Both the position numbers and the translations under genes were made by a program. A DNA stretch of 27,045 nucleotides from Candidatus Adlerbacteria bacterium (lineage in GTDB: Bacteria; Patescibacteriota; Minisyncoccia; Phycocordibacterales; SBAW01): the NCBI GenBank assembly GCA_903840375.1, contig CAIMFR010000035.1, positions 1 through 27,045 of the forward strand. Reading direction: 5' to 3'. Below are positions 15,186-23,458 of this stretch, piece by piece (the first letter of the stretch is position 1; every line of letters starts with the position of its first letter). The notes beneath the pieces were generated by a model. That model searched no databases. It saw only the letters and a program-made list of their open reading frames with translations, and was not told the DNA's origin.

Positions 15186-15194
15186 TACAATATA
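15186..15194. promoter_or_regulatory. Overlapping divergent -10 boxes of hisS and truB
   Basis: Rightward, TGt (15183-15185) and TACAAT (15186-15191) stand 16 nt before hisS ATG 15208. Leftward, TATATT (15194-15189) stands 16 nt before truB ATG 15172. The two -10 boxes overlap on opposite strands, so the two directions probably exclude each other. Both messages would have leaders of about 9-10 nt. Confidence 0.45.
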
Positions 15195-15207
15195 CGACAA
15201 TACGCTT

Positions 15208-16449
15208 ATGAGCAAAAAAGAATTAGTTTCGACCGAGCCATACAAGGGCGTGCGCGATTTTTATCCGGAAGATCAGGCGTTCATGCAGTACCTCATGGCG
15301 ACGTTTCGCGATATCGTGCAGCATTTCGGCTATGTAGAATACAACGCATCCGTGCTCGAGCCTGCCGAACTCTACCGCAGCAAGTCAAGCGAAGAAATCG
15401 TCAAAGAACAAACATACACCTTCATCGATCGCGGCGACCGTGAAGTGACGCTTCGCCCGGAAATGACGCCGACAGTCGCACGCATGGTCGCAGCAAAGCG
15501 CCGCGAGCTCGGCTTTCCACTTCGACTTTTCTCAATGCCAAATGTCTTTCGTTATGAGCGGCCGCAGCGCGGTCGTTTGCGCGAACACTGGCAGTTCAAT
15601 GCCGATCTTTTCGGTTCGCACTCGCCTGCCTCGGACGCCGAGATCATTTCTGTCGCGTCAGAACTCATGCGAGCATTCGGTGCGACCGATCAGGATTTCA
15701 TCATTAAAATAAACAGTCGAGTCTTCCTCAATTCACTCATAAAAGAATTCGAACTTTCCGACAACGATGCAAAGCGATTCATTGGCCTACTCGACCGCCG
15801 CGCCAAAATGCCACATGAAGATTTCACCGAGGAGCTTGGAGCTCTCGGAGTGCCGCTCACACGACTCTCTCCCGACAACGTACCAGATGATGTAGCAGAG
15901 ATTCTCGAGGCACTTGCAAACCTAGGCATTACAAACGCACTATTCGATCCCTCAGTCGTACGCGGATTCACCTACTACACCGGAATGGTATTCGAAGTAT
16001 TCGACACCCATCCGGACAACACGCGTTCTCTCTTCGGCGGCGGACGTTTCGACAACTTGCTTGCAAACTTCAGTGATGAGGAAGTTCCTGCCGTCGGCTT
16101 CGGCATGGGAGATGTCACCATGCACGACTTCCTCGCCGTGCGCGGATTATTGCCCGCCTACATGCCGCCGACGCATGTCTATGTCGCCGTCACCGGACCA
16201 GATATCACGCCGTACGCAAACGCATTTGCGCAAGAGTTGCGCACACAAGGCGTCGCTGTCGAGGTGGACTTCGGCGAACGCAAACTAACCGATCAGATAA
16301 AAACCGCCGCGAAGCACCAAGTCCCGCACCTCATCGTCATCGGGCAAGATGAACTTGCATCCCAAACAGTGGTCGTGCGGAACCTCGAAACAGGCTCGGA
16401 AACCAAACTCGACCGCACAGAACTCGCCGCCTTTTTCCTCAACCTCTAA
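15208..16449 (+). CDS. hisS: Histidine-tRNA ligase
   Basis: A class II aminoacyl-tRNA synthetase of 413 residues. It has motif 2 (F-R-Y-E-R-P-Q-R-G-R-x-R-E-H-W-Q-F-N), the histidine-specific signature V-R-G-F-T-Y-Y-T-G-M-V-F-E and motif 3 (G-G-G-R-F-D-N-L then A-V-G-F-G-M-G). The last 95 residues form the anticodon-binding domain. It charges tRNA-His with histidine in the cytoplasm. Length is normal for the bacterial enzyme (about 420). Its TAA stop is followed after 15 bp by the exonuclease gene. Confidence 0.95.
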   Translation: MSKKELVSTEPYKGVRDFYPEDQAFMQYLMATFRDIVQHFGYVEYNASVLEPAELYRSKSSEEIVKEQTYTFIDRGDREVTLRPEMTPTVARMVAAKRRELGFPLRLFSMPNVFRYERPQRGRLREHWQFNADLFGSHSPASDAEIISVASELMRAFGATDQDFIIKINSRVFLNSLIKEFELSDNDAKRFIGLLDRRAKMPHEDFTEELGALGVPLTRLSPDNVPDDVAEILEALANLGITNALFDPSVVRGFTYYTGMVFEVFDTHPDNTRSLFGGGRFDNLLANFSDEEVPAVGFGMGDVTMHDFLAVRGLLPAYMPPTHVYVAVTGPDITPYANAFAQELRTQGVAVEVDFGERKLTDQIKTAAKHQVPHLIVIGQDELASQTVVVRNLETGSETKLDRTELAAFFLNL

Positions 16450-16464
16450 TCTCAATCAACATTC

Positions 16465-17040
16465 ATGCGGCGAGTAATTTTCGATATAGAAACCACTGGA
16501 GAAGTGCTTGGGGGCAGCCTCGACTTCACAAACCAGGAGCTCACTGTCGCGTGCATCTACGACTCTCAAACCAGACAGTATTCGTGCTATCTCAAAGAAG
16601 AATTACCTAAAATGTGGGCAATATTCGAACGTGCAGACATCATCGTGGGGTACAATTCCGACCATTTCGACATTCCAATATTGAATAGATACTATGCCGG
16701 AGACCTTACGAAGATAAAAAGCATCGACCTGCTTAAGGAAGTGCGTGCGGTGCTCGGCCGCCGCCTCAAGCTCGACAATATCGCGGAAGCAACGCTCGGC
16801 AGGAACAAGACCGCGCACGGACTCGAAGCTGTTGCATGGTGGAAGACTGGCGAGGTGGACAAAATTAAGGAATATTGCACCGAGGACGTCCGCATCACGA
16901 AAGATATTTATGACTATGCCAAAAAGCACAAGTCACTCAAGTATAAAGATTTCGACGGAATCCGCGAGGTAAAACTCGACCCATCGAACTGGGAAACGGT
17001 GACTGAACCCGCAGCGATGACTCATACACTGCCGTTTTAA
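16465..17040 (+). CDS. DEDD-type 3'-5' exonuclease / RNase H-like protein
   Basis: A protein of 191 residues with an RNase H-like nuclease fold. Exo I is F-D-I-E-T-T-G (Asp7, Glu9), Exo II is V-G-Y-N-S-D-H-F-D (Asn64, with Asp66 and Asp69), and Exo III is E-Y-C-T-E-D (Tyr137, Asp141), so it belongs to the DEDDy group. It resembles stand-alone proteins annotated as ribonuclease H-like, YprB type. It could act on DNA or RNA; the substrate is not determined by the sequence. A weak -10, TAATCT at 16447-16452, includes the hisS stop but lies 12 nt from the start. Confidence 0.8.
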   Translation: MRRVIFDIETTGEVLGGSLDFTNQELTVACIYDSQTRQYSCYLKEELPKMWAIFERADIIVGYNSDHFDIPILNRYYAGDLTKIKSIDLLKEVRAVLGRRLKLDNIAEATLGRNKTAHGLEAVAWWKTGEVDKIKEYCTEDVRITKDIYDYAKKHKSLKYKDFDGIREVKLDPSNWETVTEPAAMTHTLPF

Positions 17041-17066
17041 CTGTGATAAACTGGGTTCATACTACA

Positions 17067-17072
17067 TAAAAT
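17067..17072 (+). promoter_or_regulatory. -10 box TAAAAT of the DsbA-like gene
   Basis: TAAAAT ends six bases before ATG 17079. An additional extended -10, TGaTAAACT (17044-17052), lies further upstream and would give a leader of about 20 nt, so there may be two promoters. Confidence 0.45.
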
Positions 17073-17078
17073 AATTTT

Positions 17079-17792
17079 ATGAAAAGCAATTACGCACTCC
17101 CTATCACCATCATCATTGCAGGCGCGCTTATCGCCGGAGCGATTTATTTTTCCAATACTAAACAGGTCGCACAAAACGACGGCACACCGCAGAAGACGTC
17201 GATACGCCCCTATGATCCGACTGTTGATCATATTCTCGGCAACCCGAATGCGTCAGTGAAGGTCATCGAATACGCCGACCTCGAATGCCCGTATTGCAGC
17301 GTTTTCGAAAAGACGATGCACCAGATCATGGACTATTACGGCACATCTGGAAACGTCGCATGGGTCTATCGCCCGCTTCCGCTCACGCAGATACATTCCA
17401 AAGCACCAAAAGAAGCAGAGGCAGCCGAGTGTGCCGCAGAGCAAGGCGGAGATGTCGCATTTTACAAATATATCGACGGAGTGTATGCAGTGACGCCGGG
17501 AGAAAATAATCTTGACCTCGCACAACTTCCTCTAATCGCAGGAAAGATCGGCCTCGATGTCACCGCGTTCAACCAGTGTCTTGCAAGCGGTAAGTATGCG
17601 GCAAAGGTACAAAAAAGTGTTGATGAAGCAATGAAAGCCGGGGCGCAAGGAACGCCATTCACCCTTATAACGATAGGCGGCGAAGCTGTCACACTCTCGG
17701 GAGCACAGCCATACGACTCGATGCGAGCAGCCATAGACACGGTCCTCCAATATGCCCCGGGCGCGACATCAACTCCGACAAGCATGCAGTAA
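17079..17792 (+). CDS. DsbA-like thiol-disulfide oxidoreductase, membrane anchored
   Basis: A protein of 237 residues. An N-terminal hydrophobic helix (about 7-24) after a Lys serves as signal anchor, so the rest faces the outside. The thioredoxin-fold domain has the C-P-Y-C active site (Cys70, Cys73), two further Cys (in A-A-E-C-A-A-E-Q and F-N-Q-C-L) and the cis-Pro segment G-T-P-F-T-L. This matches the DsbA/thioredoxin_4 family, which introduces or rearranges disulfides in exported proteins. The C-terminus is rich in Ser, Thr and Pro. No membrane partner of DsbB or proven VKOR type is adjacent; the Cys-containing membrane protein at 5588 is a distant candidate. Confidence 0.87.
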   Translation: MKSNYALPITIIIAGALIAGAIYFSNTKQVAQNDGTPQKTSIRPYDPTVDHILGNPNASVKVIEYADLECPYCSVFEKTMHQIMDYYGTSGNVAWVYRPLPLTQIHSKAPKEAEAAECAAEQGGDVAFYKYIDGVYAVTPGENNLDLAQLPLIAGKIGLDVTAFNQCLASGKYAAKVQKSVDEAMKAGAQGTPFTLITIGGEAVTLSGAQPYDSMRAAIDTVLQYAPGATSTPTSMQ

Positions 17793-17856
17793 TATTTGTA
17801 TTCTGCTATCCCCTGTTTATCCACCCTTTGCACAACAAACATGCTTTTTCGTCTGC

Positions 17857-17884
17857 TTGCGGGAGAGGTGAAATTGCGTACGCT
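17857..17884 (+). promoter_or_regulatory. dnaB promoter, TTGCGG-N16-TACGCT
   Basis: TTGCGG at 17857-17862 and TACGCT at 17879-17884 are 16 bp apart. Six bases follow before ATG 17891, which favours that codon over the GTG at 17888. A leaderless message is predicted. Confidence 0.4.
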
Positions 17885-17890
17885 TAAGTG

Positions 17891-19276
17891 ATGGCAAAGA
17901 AGGACAAAAATTTACGCATGCCGCCACAGACCATGGAGTCGGAGAAGGCTTTGCTCGGCGCACTGATGATCCGACCCGAAGGAATGTCCGACGCGACCGA
18001 CGTCCTCTCTGCCGACGCGTTCTATGCAGAAAAACATCGTATCATCTACCGCGCGATGCTCGGGCTCTTCGGCAAGAATGAACCTATCGACATCGAAAGC
18101 GTGCGCGCGCACCTTTCCGACTCCGGGTCTCTCGACGGTATCGGCGGTATTCCCTATTTAGCAGACCTTGCGAGCGAAGTTCCCGCTGCGAGCAATGCCA
18201 TGCACTATGCGCACGCGGTGCAAAAGAAATATATGTTGCGCTCACTCATCGACGCGGGAGAATATGTCGCTGAGCTCGGGTATAACGAAGCTGAAGAATT
18301 GGAGGAGACGCTCGAAAAAGCGGAAAAAAAGATCTACGAGATAACCGAAACGCCGACCCTCTCGAAATTTACTTCCGTGCGCGAAACACTGACCGATGCG
18401 TGGGCGCGGCTCGAACATTTGCAGGAACACAAGGACGAGATGCGCGGCGTGCGCACCGGCTTCCGCGATCTAGACAATTTACTCGCCGGACTCCAGAAGT
18501 CCGACCTCATCATCCTCGCGGCACGTCCGTCGATGGGAAAGACCGCATTCGCGCTCGACATGGCACGACAGGCTGCTGTGCAACACGGGACGACGGTCGG
18601 CATATTCTCGCTGGAGATGAGTGCACAGCAGCTCGTAGACCGCATGGTCTCCGCGGAGGCGAAGGTCAATTCTTGGAACTTGCGAACAGGACGCATCACC
18701 GACCAGGAAGATTTTTCCCGCATCCGCGACGCATACGACCGCCTTTCGCAAGCGCCTATATTTATCGACGACCAACCGGGCAACAATATCTTGAAGATGC
18801 GCTCCGTCGCACGCCGATTGAAAAAGGAGAATGGACTCGGCCTGCTCGTCGTCGACTACCTACAGCTGATGGTGCCAACAGGTGCGCGCGCTTCCGACTC
18901 GATGGTGCAGCAAGTGACGGAGATCTCCCGCTCGCTTAAAAATCTCGCACGTGAACTCGACGTGCCGGTGCTCGCGCTTTCCCAGCTCTCGCGTGCCGTC
19001 GAACAACGCGGCGGCAAACCGCGCCTCTCCGACCTACGAGACTCCGGCTCTATCGAACAGGATGCAGACGTCGTGATGTTCATCCACCGCGACGACAAGA
19101 CGAACGACAAATCCGAGCGTCCGAACATCGCGGAGATCCTCGTCGAGAAGCACCGCAACGGACCGGTCGGTCAGATAGAATTGTACTTCGACGACAAGCG
19201 TACGACGTTCGTCACGCTTGAGAAAACAGACTTCGGCGCGTTTGACGGCGGAGCAGGTGGCCTGCAGGATTTCTAG
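17891..19276 (+). CDS. dnaB: Replicative DNA helicase DnaB
   Basis: A hexameric 5'-3' helicase of 461 residues that unwinds DNA at the fork and binds primase. The N-terminal domain (about 15-155) contains E-K-A-L-L-G-A-L and the helical linker follows. The RecA-like domain has the Walker A sequence A-R-P-S-M-G-K-T (211-218), the Walker B segment L-L-V-V-D-Y-L-Q-L and the Q-L-S-R-A-V-E-Q-R segment. Length is normal and no intein is present. A GTG directly before the ATG is an alternative start. Its TAG stop is the beginning of the -10-like box before recR. Confidence 0.95.
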   Translation: MAKKDKNLRMPPQTMESEKALLGALMIRPEGMSDATDVLSADAFYAEKHRIIYRAMLGLFGKNEPIDIESVRAHLSDSGSLDGIGGIPYLADLASEVPAASNAMHYAHAVQKKYMLRSLIDAGEYVAELGYNEAEELEETLEKAEKKIYEITETPTLSKFTSVRETLTDAWARLEHLQEHKDEMRGVRTGFRDLDNLLAGLQKSDLIILAARPSMGKTAFALDMARQAAVQHGTTVGIFSLEMSAQQLVDRMVSAEAKVNSWNLRTGRITDQEDFSRIRDAYDRLSQAPIFIDDQPGNNILKMRSVARRLKKENGLGLLVVDYLQLMVPTGARASDSMVQQVTEISRSLKNLARELDVPVLALSQLSRAVEQRGGKPRLSDLRDSGSIEQDADVVMFIHRDDKTNDKSERPNIAEILVEKHRNGPVGQIELYFDDKRTTFVTLEKTDFGAFDGGAGGLQDF

Positions 19277-19279
19277 ATT
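19274..19279 (+). promoter_or_regulatory. Possible -10 box TAGATT of recR, includes the dnaB stop
   Basis: TAGATT begins with the dnaB stop codon TAG and ends 8 nt before ATG 19288. Weaker than the other cases; recR may simply be cotranscribed with dnaB. Confidence 0.3.
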
Positions 19280-19287
19280 TAAATCGC

Positions 19288-19899
19288 ATGAACACTATCG
19301 ATCAACTCACCGAGCTTTTTGAGCATTTCCCCGGCATTGGGCCCCGCCAGGCGCGCCGTTTCGTGCACTACCTGCTTTCTGAACGACAGAGCTATCGTAC
19401 CAATTTGTCCGATATGATCCGCCAGCTTGGTTCGCAGACAAATCAGTGCAAACAGTGCTTCCGCTGGTTCGTAAAAGATGACGCTTCAAGCGGACTATGT
19501 TTCGCATGCGCAAACCCGTCGCGCAACGCGCGGATACTATTCCTGGTTGAGAAAGATGCAGATATAGAAAATGTTGAGCGTAGCGGTTTCCGCGGACACT
19601 ACTTTGTGCTTGGCGGCACGATACAGCTTGCGTCCGAAGAGCCAGAAAAATATATACGTCTAGCAGAACTGATGCGAAGAGTTGAGACTGACGGCGAACG
19701 TTTGTCGGAGATCATTCTCGGGTTTTCTGCGACGACAGAAGGTGACCACACGCGCCTGATAGTGCAAGAAAAACTCCGCCCGCTTGCAGAGCGATTTAAT
19801 TTCAAACTGTCTTCCCTGGGCCGAGGCCTCTCGACAGGCAGCGAGCTGGAATACGCCGACCCGGACACGATAGCGAGCGCGATGTCTTCGAGGAGATAA
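19288..19899 (+). CDS. recR: Recombination protein RecR
   Basis: A protein of 203 residues, normal length. It has the helix-hairpin-helix motif F-P-G-I-G-P-R-Q-A-R (about 14-23), a zinc finger C-x2-C-x13-C-x2-C (C-K-Q-C to C-F-A-C), the Toprim segment starting L-F-L-V-E-K-D-A-D-I, and the C-terminal S-x-G-S-E-L-E-Y-A-D. RecR works with RecO and RecF to load RecA on gapped DNA. It follows dnaB after 11 bp. It converges on rplU, with a bidirectional terminator between them. Confidence 0.93.
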   Translation: MNTIDQLTELFEHFPGIGPRQARRFVHYLLSERQSYRTNLSDMIRQLGSQTNQCKQCFRWFVKDDASSGLCFACANPSRNARILFLVEKDADIENVERSGFRGHYFVLGGTIQLASEEPEKYIRLAELMRRVETDGERLSEIILGFSATTEGDHTRLIVQEKLRPLAERFNFKLSSLGRGLSTGSELEYADPDTIASAMSSRR

Positions 19900-19927
19900 A
19901 AAACGCACCCGATCAAGAGTGCGTTTT
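19900..19927. terminator. Bidirectional terminator between recR and rplU
   Basis: Perfect arms AAAACGCAC (19900-19908) and GTGCGTTTT (19919-19927) with a 10-nt loop. Leftward the stem ends in six T, so it is the rplU terminator. Rightward it ends in four T and directly follows the recR stop. Confidence 0.8.
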
Positions 19928-19960
19928 CAAGATCTTAGCTATTGGGAAATTCGAAACGAT

Positions 19961-20323
19961 CTACGCGAGCTTGGTTATCTTTACCTCGAAAAACGGCTGG
20001 CGATGGCCGCGCTTTTTGAAATAGTTGCTCTTTGCTTTGTATTTGATGACGGTCACCTTTTTAGCACGGGCAATCTTGGTTATCTCTGCAGAAACCTTTG
20101 CACCTGCGATAAACGGAGTGCCGATGGTCGTGTCAGAACCGTTGTCGACGAGGAGGACATTTTCAAAAGACACGGGGTCGCCGACCTTCATTTCACCGTA
20201 TCCAGAGTCGGTCAAAGCACCTTTTATCTTCTCGATCTTAAGGGAATCGCCCTCAGACACGAGATATTGCTTCCCGCCTGTCTCTATAACGGCAAATTCT
20301 TTGGTTGTTTCGGCGGTATTCAT
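19961..20323 (-). CDS. rplU: Large ribosomal subunit protein bL21
   Basis: A protein of 120 residues. After a short N-terminal extension it has F-A-V-I-E-T-G-G-K-Q-Y-L-V, the hallmark of bL21, and near the end K-S-N-Y-F-K-K-R-G-H-R-Q-P-F, the basic RNA-binding segment. It binds 23S rRNA. An upstream in-frame ATG exists, but that extension would run through the promoter and a palindrome and has no family similarity, so ATG 20323 is chosen. The usual partner gene rpmA (bL27) is not next to it here. Confidence 0.94.
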   Translation of the reverse strand: MNTAETTKEFAVIETGGKQYLVSEGDSLKIEKIKGALTDSGYGEMKVGDPVSFENVLLVDNGSDTTIGTPFIAGAKVSAEITKIARAKKVTVIKYKAKSNYFKKRGHRQPFFEVKITKLA

Positions 20324-20332
20324 AACAAAAGC

Positions 20333-20370
20333 AGTATAACTGAAAAATAAACTTTTGCAAATGGCAAAAG
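20333..20370 (-). promoter_or_regulatory. rplU promoter with inverted repeat over the -35 box
   Basis: On the minus strand TTGCAA (20360-20355) and TATACT (20338-20333) are 16 bp apart, and nine bases separate the -10 from ATG, so the leader is about two bases. A perfect inverted repeat, CTTTTGC (20352-20358) and GCAAAAG (20364-20370) with a 5-nt centre, covers the -35 box and may be an operator. Confidence 0.55.
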
Positions 20371-20379
20371 TATAAGAAA

Positions 20380-20412
20380 AGCCCCGTCGTTCCTTAATGG
20401 AAAAACAGGGCT
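20380..20412 (-). terminator. Terminator of glmS
   Basis: On the minus strand AGCCC (20412-20408) pairs with GGGCT (20384-20380), with an inner TTCC/GGAA pairing, and TTTTCTTAT follows. It begins five bases after the glmS stop codon. Confidence 0.6.
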
Positions 20413-20417
20413 GAAAA

Positions 20418-22268
20418 CTATTCAACCGTCACACTCTTGGCCAGATTGCGCGGTTGATCAACATCGTTTCCGCGCAGCACTCCTACATGATAGGCAAGGA
20501 GCTGAAGTACCGGAGCACATACGATCGGTATCAATTCTTCCGGCACATCCGGAAGCTCGATGACACGCATCGCAACCCTCCTCGCAGCTTCTGCTGCCTC
20601 GCCTCCGACTGCGAAAGCTATGACGTGCCCTCCGCGAGCTTTAACCTCCTGCATGTTTGACAGCATTTTGTGGAGCAACTCGCCGCTCTCGACTATTGCA
20701 ATGATAGGAATTCTCGATTCTACGAGAGCCAACGGACCATGCTTAAGCTCGCCGGCTGCATACCCCATAGCATCGATGTAGGCGATCTCCTTTAGCTTCA
20801 GTGCCCCTTCGTAGATTAGAGGAACACTGAAACCTCGTCCGATGAGAATTATGCGCCCGGCATCGGCATACATCTCTGCCAATTCTAATATCTTATCGGC
20901 AACTAAAAGCGTCTCACCCACAAGAGCCGGCAATTGCTCGAGTGCGTGCATCAACTTCGCAACGTGATCAGAACTACCACCACCATTCGCGATCGCAAGA
21001 CGCAATGCGATGAGCAAAAGTACGGTGACTTGCGACGTAAATGCCTTCGTAGAGGCGACCGCATATTCCGGCCCGACTTTCAGATACGAACCGGCGTCCA
21101 CAGCACGAGCTATGGCAGAACCCACCTTGTTGGTTATCCCCAGACAGAGTGCGCCGCGTTTTTTACCAAGTTCGACGGCACGCAATGTGTCCGCCGTTTC
21201 GCCTGATTGTGATATGGCAATTAGCACGTCGCGATGATCAAGTATCGGGTCGCTATATTGGAACTCCGATGCGAGCACAACCTCGACGGGCAGCCGTGCG
21301 AGACGTTCGATGAGCATCTTGCCGGCAAGCGCCGCATAGTACGACGTACCGCATGCTGCTATGATGATCCGTCGTGCGCCACAAATGCGACCAACGTGAG
21401 GATCGATGCCGCCAAGCTTGATCAAGCCGTCATCAGCACGCAGACGACCGCGCAAAGCATCAGCTATTGCGCGCGGCTGTTCAAGGATCTCCTTCTGCAT
21501 GTAGTGCGCAAATCTTCCGCAACCTACCACTTCCGGCGAGACACTCGTCTTTTCAAGACGCGCCGTTGTTTCGGCAGCAGAACATCCTCGGATCTCCGGC
21601 AAAACACTGTCGAAACACAGAGAAACTACTTCTCCATCGTTGAGCCGCATTACCGAGCGGACATGTTCGGCTATCGCATTTTCATCGGACGCCAGGAAAA
21701 ATTCCCCGGCTTCCTTGAAACCTACGACGAGCGGACTGCTGTTTCGCGCTACCACTATCGTGTTCGGATGATCGGCAGATATGACGGCGATAGCATAAGC
21801 TCCTTCCACATAGGAAAGCGCCGCTGTTACCGCGTTCTCAAGAGAATCTGCATTTCGCAATTCCCTCTCGATAAGATGCGGAAGCACTTCGGTATCAGTA
21901 TCGCTCACGAAAACAAACTCGTCACGTTCGAGCCCGCCGCGAAGCGATGCGAAGTTTTCGATCGTTCCGTTGTGGACGACAGCGATACGACCGCTCATCG
22001 AGACATGCGGGTGTGCATTGACCTCTGTCGGTTTGCCATGGGTTGCCCACCGAGTGTGCCCGATGCCGACGGTTCCAAGAAACATATCCGACACAAGCGC
22101 ATGTTCGAGCGCTGCGATCTTCCCGGACGTTTTGCATACACGCAGCGCGCCGGCATGTATGGTCGCAATTCCCGCACTATCGTAGCCTCGGTATGCAAGA
22201 AGTTTGAGGGCGCCCACCAGCACAGGCAACGCCTGCGACTTGCCGATGTATCCTACGATTCCACACAT
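20418..22268 (-). CDS. glmS: Glutamine-fructose-6-phosphate aminotransferase (isomerizing)
   Basis: A protein of 616 residues with the standard two parts: an N-terminal Ntn glutaminase domain starting M-C-G-I-V-G-Y-I-G, where Cys2 becomes the N-terminal nucleophile, and two SIS sugar-isomerase domains with C-G-T-S-Y-Y, S-Q-S-G-E-T-A-D-T and S-T-K-A-F-T-S-Q. It ends D-Q-P-R-N-L-A-K-S-V-T-V-E as expected. It makes glucosamine-6-phosphate for peptidoglycan from fructose-6-phosphate, which the mannose genes in this window could supply. An in-frame start ten codons upstream is rejected because Cys must follow the first Met. No glmS ribozyme fits the 86-bp upstream gap. Confidence 0.96.
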   Translation of the reverse strand: MCGIVGYIGKSQALPVLVGALKLLAYRGYDSAGIATIHAGALRVCKTSGKIAALEHALVSDMFLGTVGIGHTRWATHGKPTEVNAHPHVSMSGRIAVVHNGTIENFASLRGGLERDEFVFVSDTDTEVLPHLIERELRNADSLENAVTAALSYVEGAYAIAVISADHPNTIVVARNSSPLVVGFKEAGEFFLASDENAIAEHVRSVMRLNDGEVVSLCFDSVLPEIRGCSAAETTARLEKTSVSPEVVGCGRFAHYMQKEILEQPRAIADALRGRLRADDGLIKLGGIDPHVGRICGARRIIIAACGTSYYAALAGKMLIERLARLPVEVVLASEFQYSDPILDHRDVLIAISQSGETADTLRAVELGKKRGALCLGITNKVGSAIARAVDAGSYLKVGPEYAVASTKAFTSQVTVLLLIALRLAIANGGGSSDHVAKLMHALEQLPALVGETLLVADKILELAEMYADAGRIILIGRGFSVPLIYEGALKLKEIAYIDAMGYAAGELKHGPLALVESRIPIIAIVESGELLHKMLSNMQEVKARGGHVIAFAVGGEAAEAARRVAMRVIELPDVPEELIPIVCAPVLQLLAYHVGVLRGNDVDQPRNLAKSVTVE

Positions 22269-22270
22269 GA

Positions 22271-22282
22271 CCTCGTTCCTTT
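22271..22282 (-). promoter_or_regulatory. Shine-Dalgarno region of glmS
   Basis: On the minus strand the sequence AAGGAACGAGG stands two bases before ATG 22268, offering AAGGA at a good distance and GAGG close to the start. The gene therefore seems to have a real leader. The -10 box was not located with confidence; a TATATG or TATTGG segment near 22302-22318 is possible. Confidence 0.4.
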
Positions 22283-22354
22283 TCAAGATTTCGTACAAGA
22301 TCTACTTCCAATACATATAACAGAAAACACACACAATTGTTACCCTAGCAACGT

Positions 22355-23428
22355 CTAGTCCTTCTCATCCAAAATAGGCTTGTCTATGGCTACTGTCTCG
22401 AGCCCTGCCGAATCGCCTGTTATGCGCAAGACGTCTTTGTCTATCTTGTTCCACTCTTTCGTACCGGCCATGTAGTGGTTGACGGTGGTGCTCAGGGCGT
22501 TGCCGAGTTTTTTGGTATAATCCTCGTACGCTTTAAGGTGGCGCGAGAGGCTCTCGACATTTTTTGCGATGTCCTTCGCCGCCTCTTCTATCTTGAACGC
22601 CTTGAACCCGTAGAGCACCGACTGGAGATATGCTGCGAATGTTGTCGGCGATACGATGATGACCTTGCGCTCGTTGTACGCATAGTCAATAAGATTACGC
22701 GCATTGACCGCACCCACACCGCCGGTGAGAAGGTCGTAATAAATGGACTCCGCTGGAATATACATGAACGCGAACGGCAATGTTTTGTCTTTAGGTCGGA
22801 TATATTTCGACGTTTCGTCGATGCGCTTTTTAAGATCGCGCTTGAATGCGTCTTCGTACTCCGCGCGTCGTACGTCGTCCTTTTCATCGATCAGGCGCAT
22901 GTAATTTTCCAATGGGAACTTAGCATCGACAGGTATCACACCTTCCTTTGTAAAGATGACCGCGTCGACCGTTTCGCCGCCGGGAAATTCGTACTGCATT
23001 TTATACGCAGTCGGCGGGAGAATGTTGCCGAGGATAAGTTCGAGCGACGCCTCGCCGAGGTTGCCGCGCTGCTTTTGATTTTTTAAAACTTTCTCAAGAT
23101 TGTTCAACTGCTCCGCCAATGTGAAAACTTGCTTGGTCGATTCTCTCGTCTCGACAACACCTTTCGCCACCTCGGTGAGCTGCATCGACACGCGGTCGGT
23201 TATGTTGTTCATCAGACGTTGCGATTGGTCGAACTGTGTTTTCATCGAATCGAACATGCGGGATGTCCCCTCGCCGAGCTTCGTCTCCATTGCGCGAGTA
23301 AGTTCCTGCATCTGATTTTGCAGCAACACTAGGCCTTGCATGTCTGCCGGAGATTCACGCCGTGACCGCCACATAAAAAAGAGCACCGCCAAGATTGCCG
23401 CCAACAAAAGCATGATCAACAACTCCAT
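22355..23428 (-). CDS. rmuC: RmuC family DNA recombination protein
   Basis: A protein of 357 residues. Residues 3-19 form an N-terminal membrane helix followed by basic residues, then a helical region (about 30-125) that is probably coiled coil. The RmuC domain follows, with the conserved R-G-N-L-G-E segment, P-V-D-A-K-F-P-L-E-N-Y and F-A-F-M-Y-I-P-A-E-S-I-Y-Y. The family is predicted to be a nuclease of the restriction-endonuclease-like fold that limits rearrangements at inverted repeats. Shorter than the 475-residue E. coli protein. It is divergent from yqeY across 36 bp. Confidence 0.9.
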   Translation of the reverse strand: MELLIMLLLAAILAVLFFMWRSRRESPADMQGLVLLQNQMQELTRAMETKLGEGTSRMFDSMKTQFDQSQRLMNNITDRVSMQLTEVAKGVVETRESTKQVFTLAEQLNNLEKVLKNQKQRGNLGEASLELILGNILPPTAYKMQYEFPGGETVDAVIFTKEGVIPVDAKFPLENYMRLIDEKDDVRRAEYEDAFKRDLKKRIDETSKYIRPKDKTLPFAFMYIPAESIYYDLLTGGVGAVNARNLIDYAYNERKVIIVSPTTFAAYLQSVLYGFKAFKIEEAAKDIAKNVESLSRHLKAYEDYTKKLGNALSTTVNHYMAGTKEWNKIDKDVLRITGDSAGLETVAIDKPILDEKD

Positions 23429-23434
23429 ATTTTC

Positions 23435-23443
23435 ATCTTATCA
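23435..23443 (-). promoter_or_regulatory. Extended -10 TGaTAAGAT of rmuC
   Basis: On the minus strand TGa (23443-23441) and TAAGAT (23440-23435) end six bases before ATG 23428. A leaderless message is predicted. Confidence 0.5.
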
Positions 23444-23452
23444 TAAATGTAT

Positions 23453-23458
23453 TATGAT
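23453..23458 (+). promoter_or_regulatory. -10 box TATGAT of yqeY
   Basis: TATGAT ends six bases before ATG 23465. An overlapping TATTAT (23450-23455) would give a spacer of nine. Either predicts a start at or within three bases of the ATG. Confidence 0.45.

Noticed and set aside
20324..20425. N-terminal extension of rplU
   Set aside because: Would be coded across the promoter, the inverted repeat and the glmS terminator.
22269..22354. glmS ribozyme or other riboswitch
   Set aside because: The gap is only 86 bp and shows no convincing conserved fold; just a Shine-Dalgarno region and a possible -10 box.
21234..22358. Rightward frame of 374 codons opposite glmS
   Set aside because: Antisense to a complete, well-conserved glmS; Arg/His/Cys-rich composition typical of a shadow frame.
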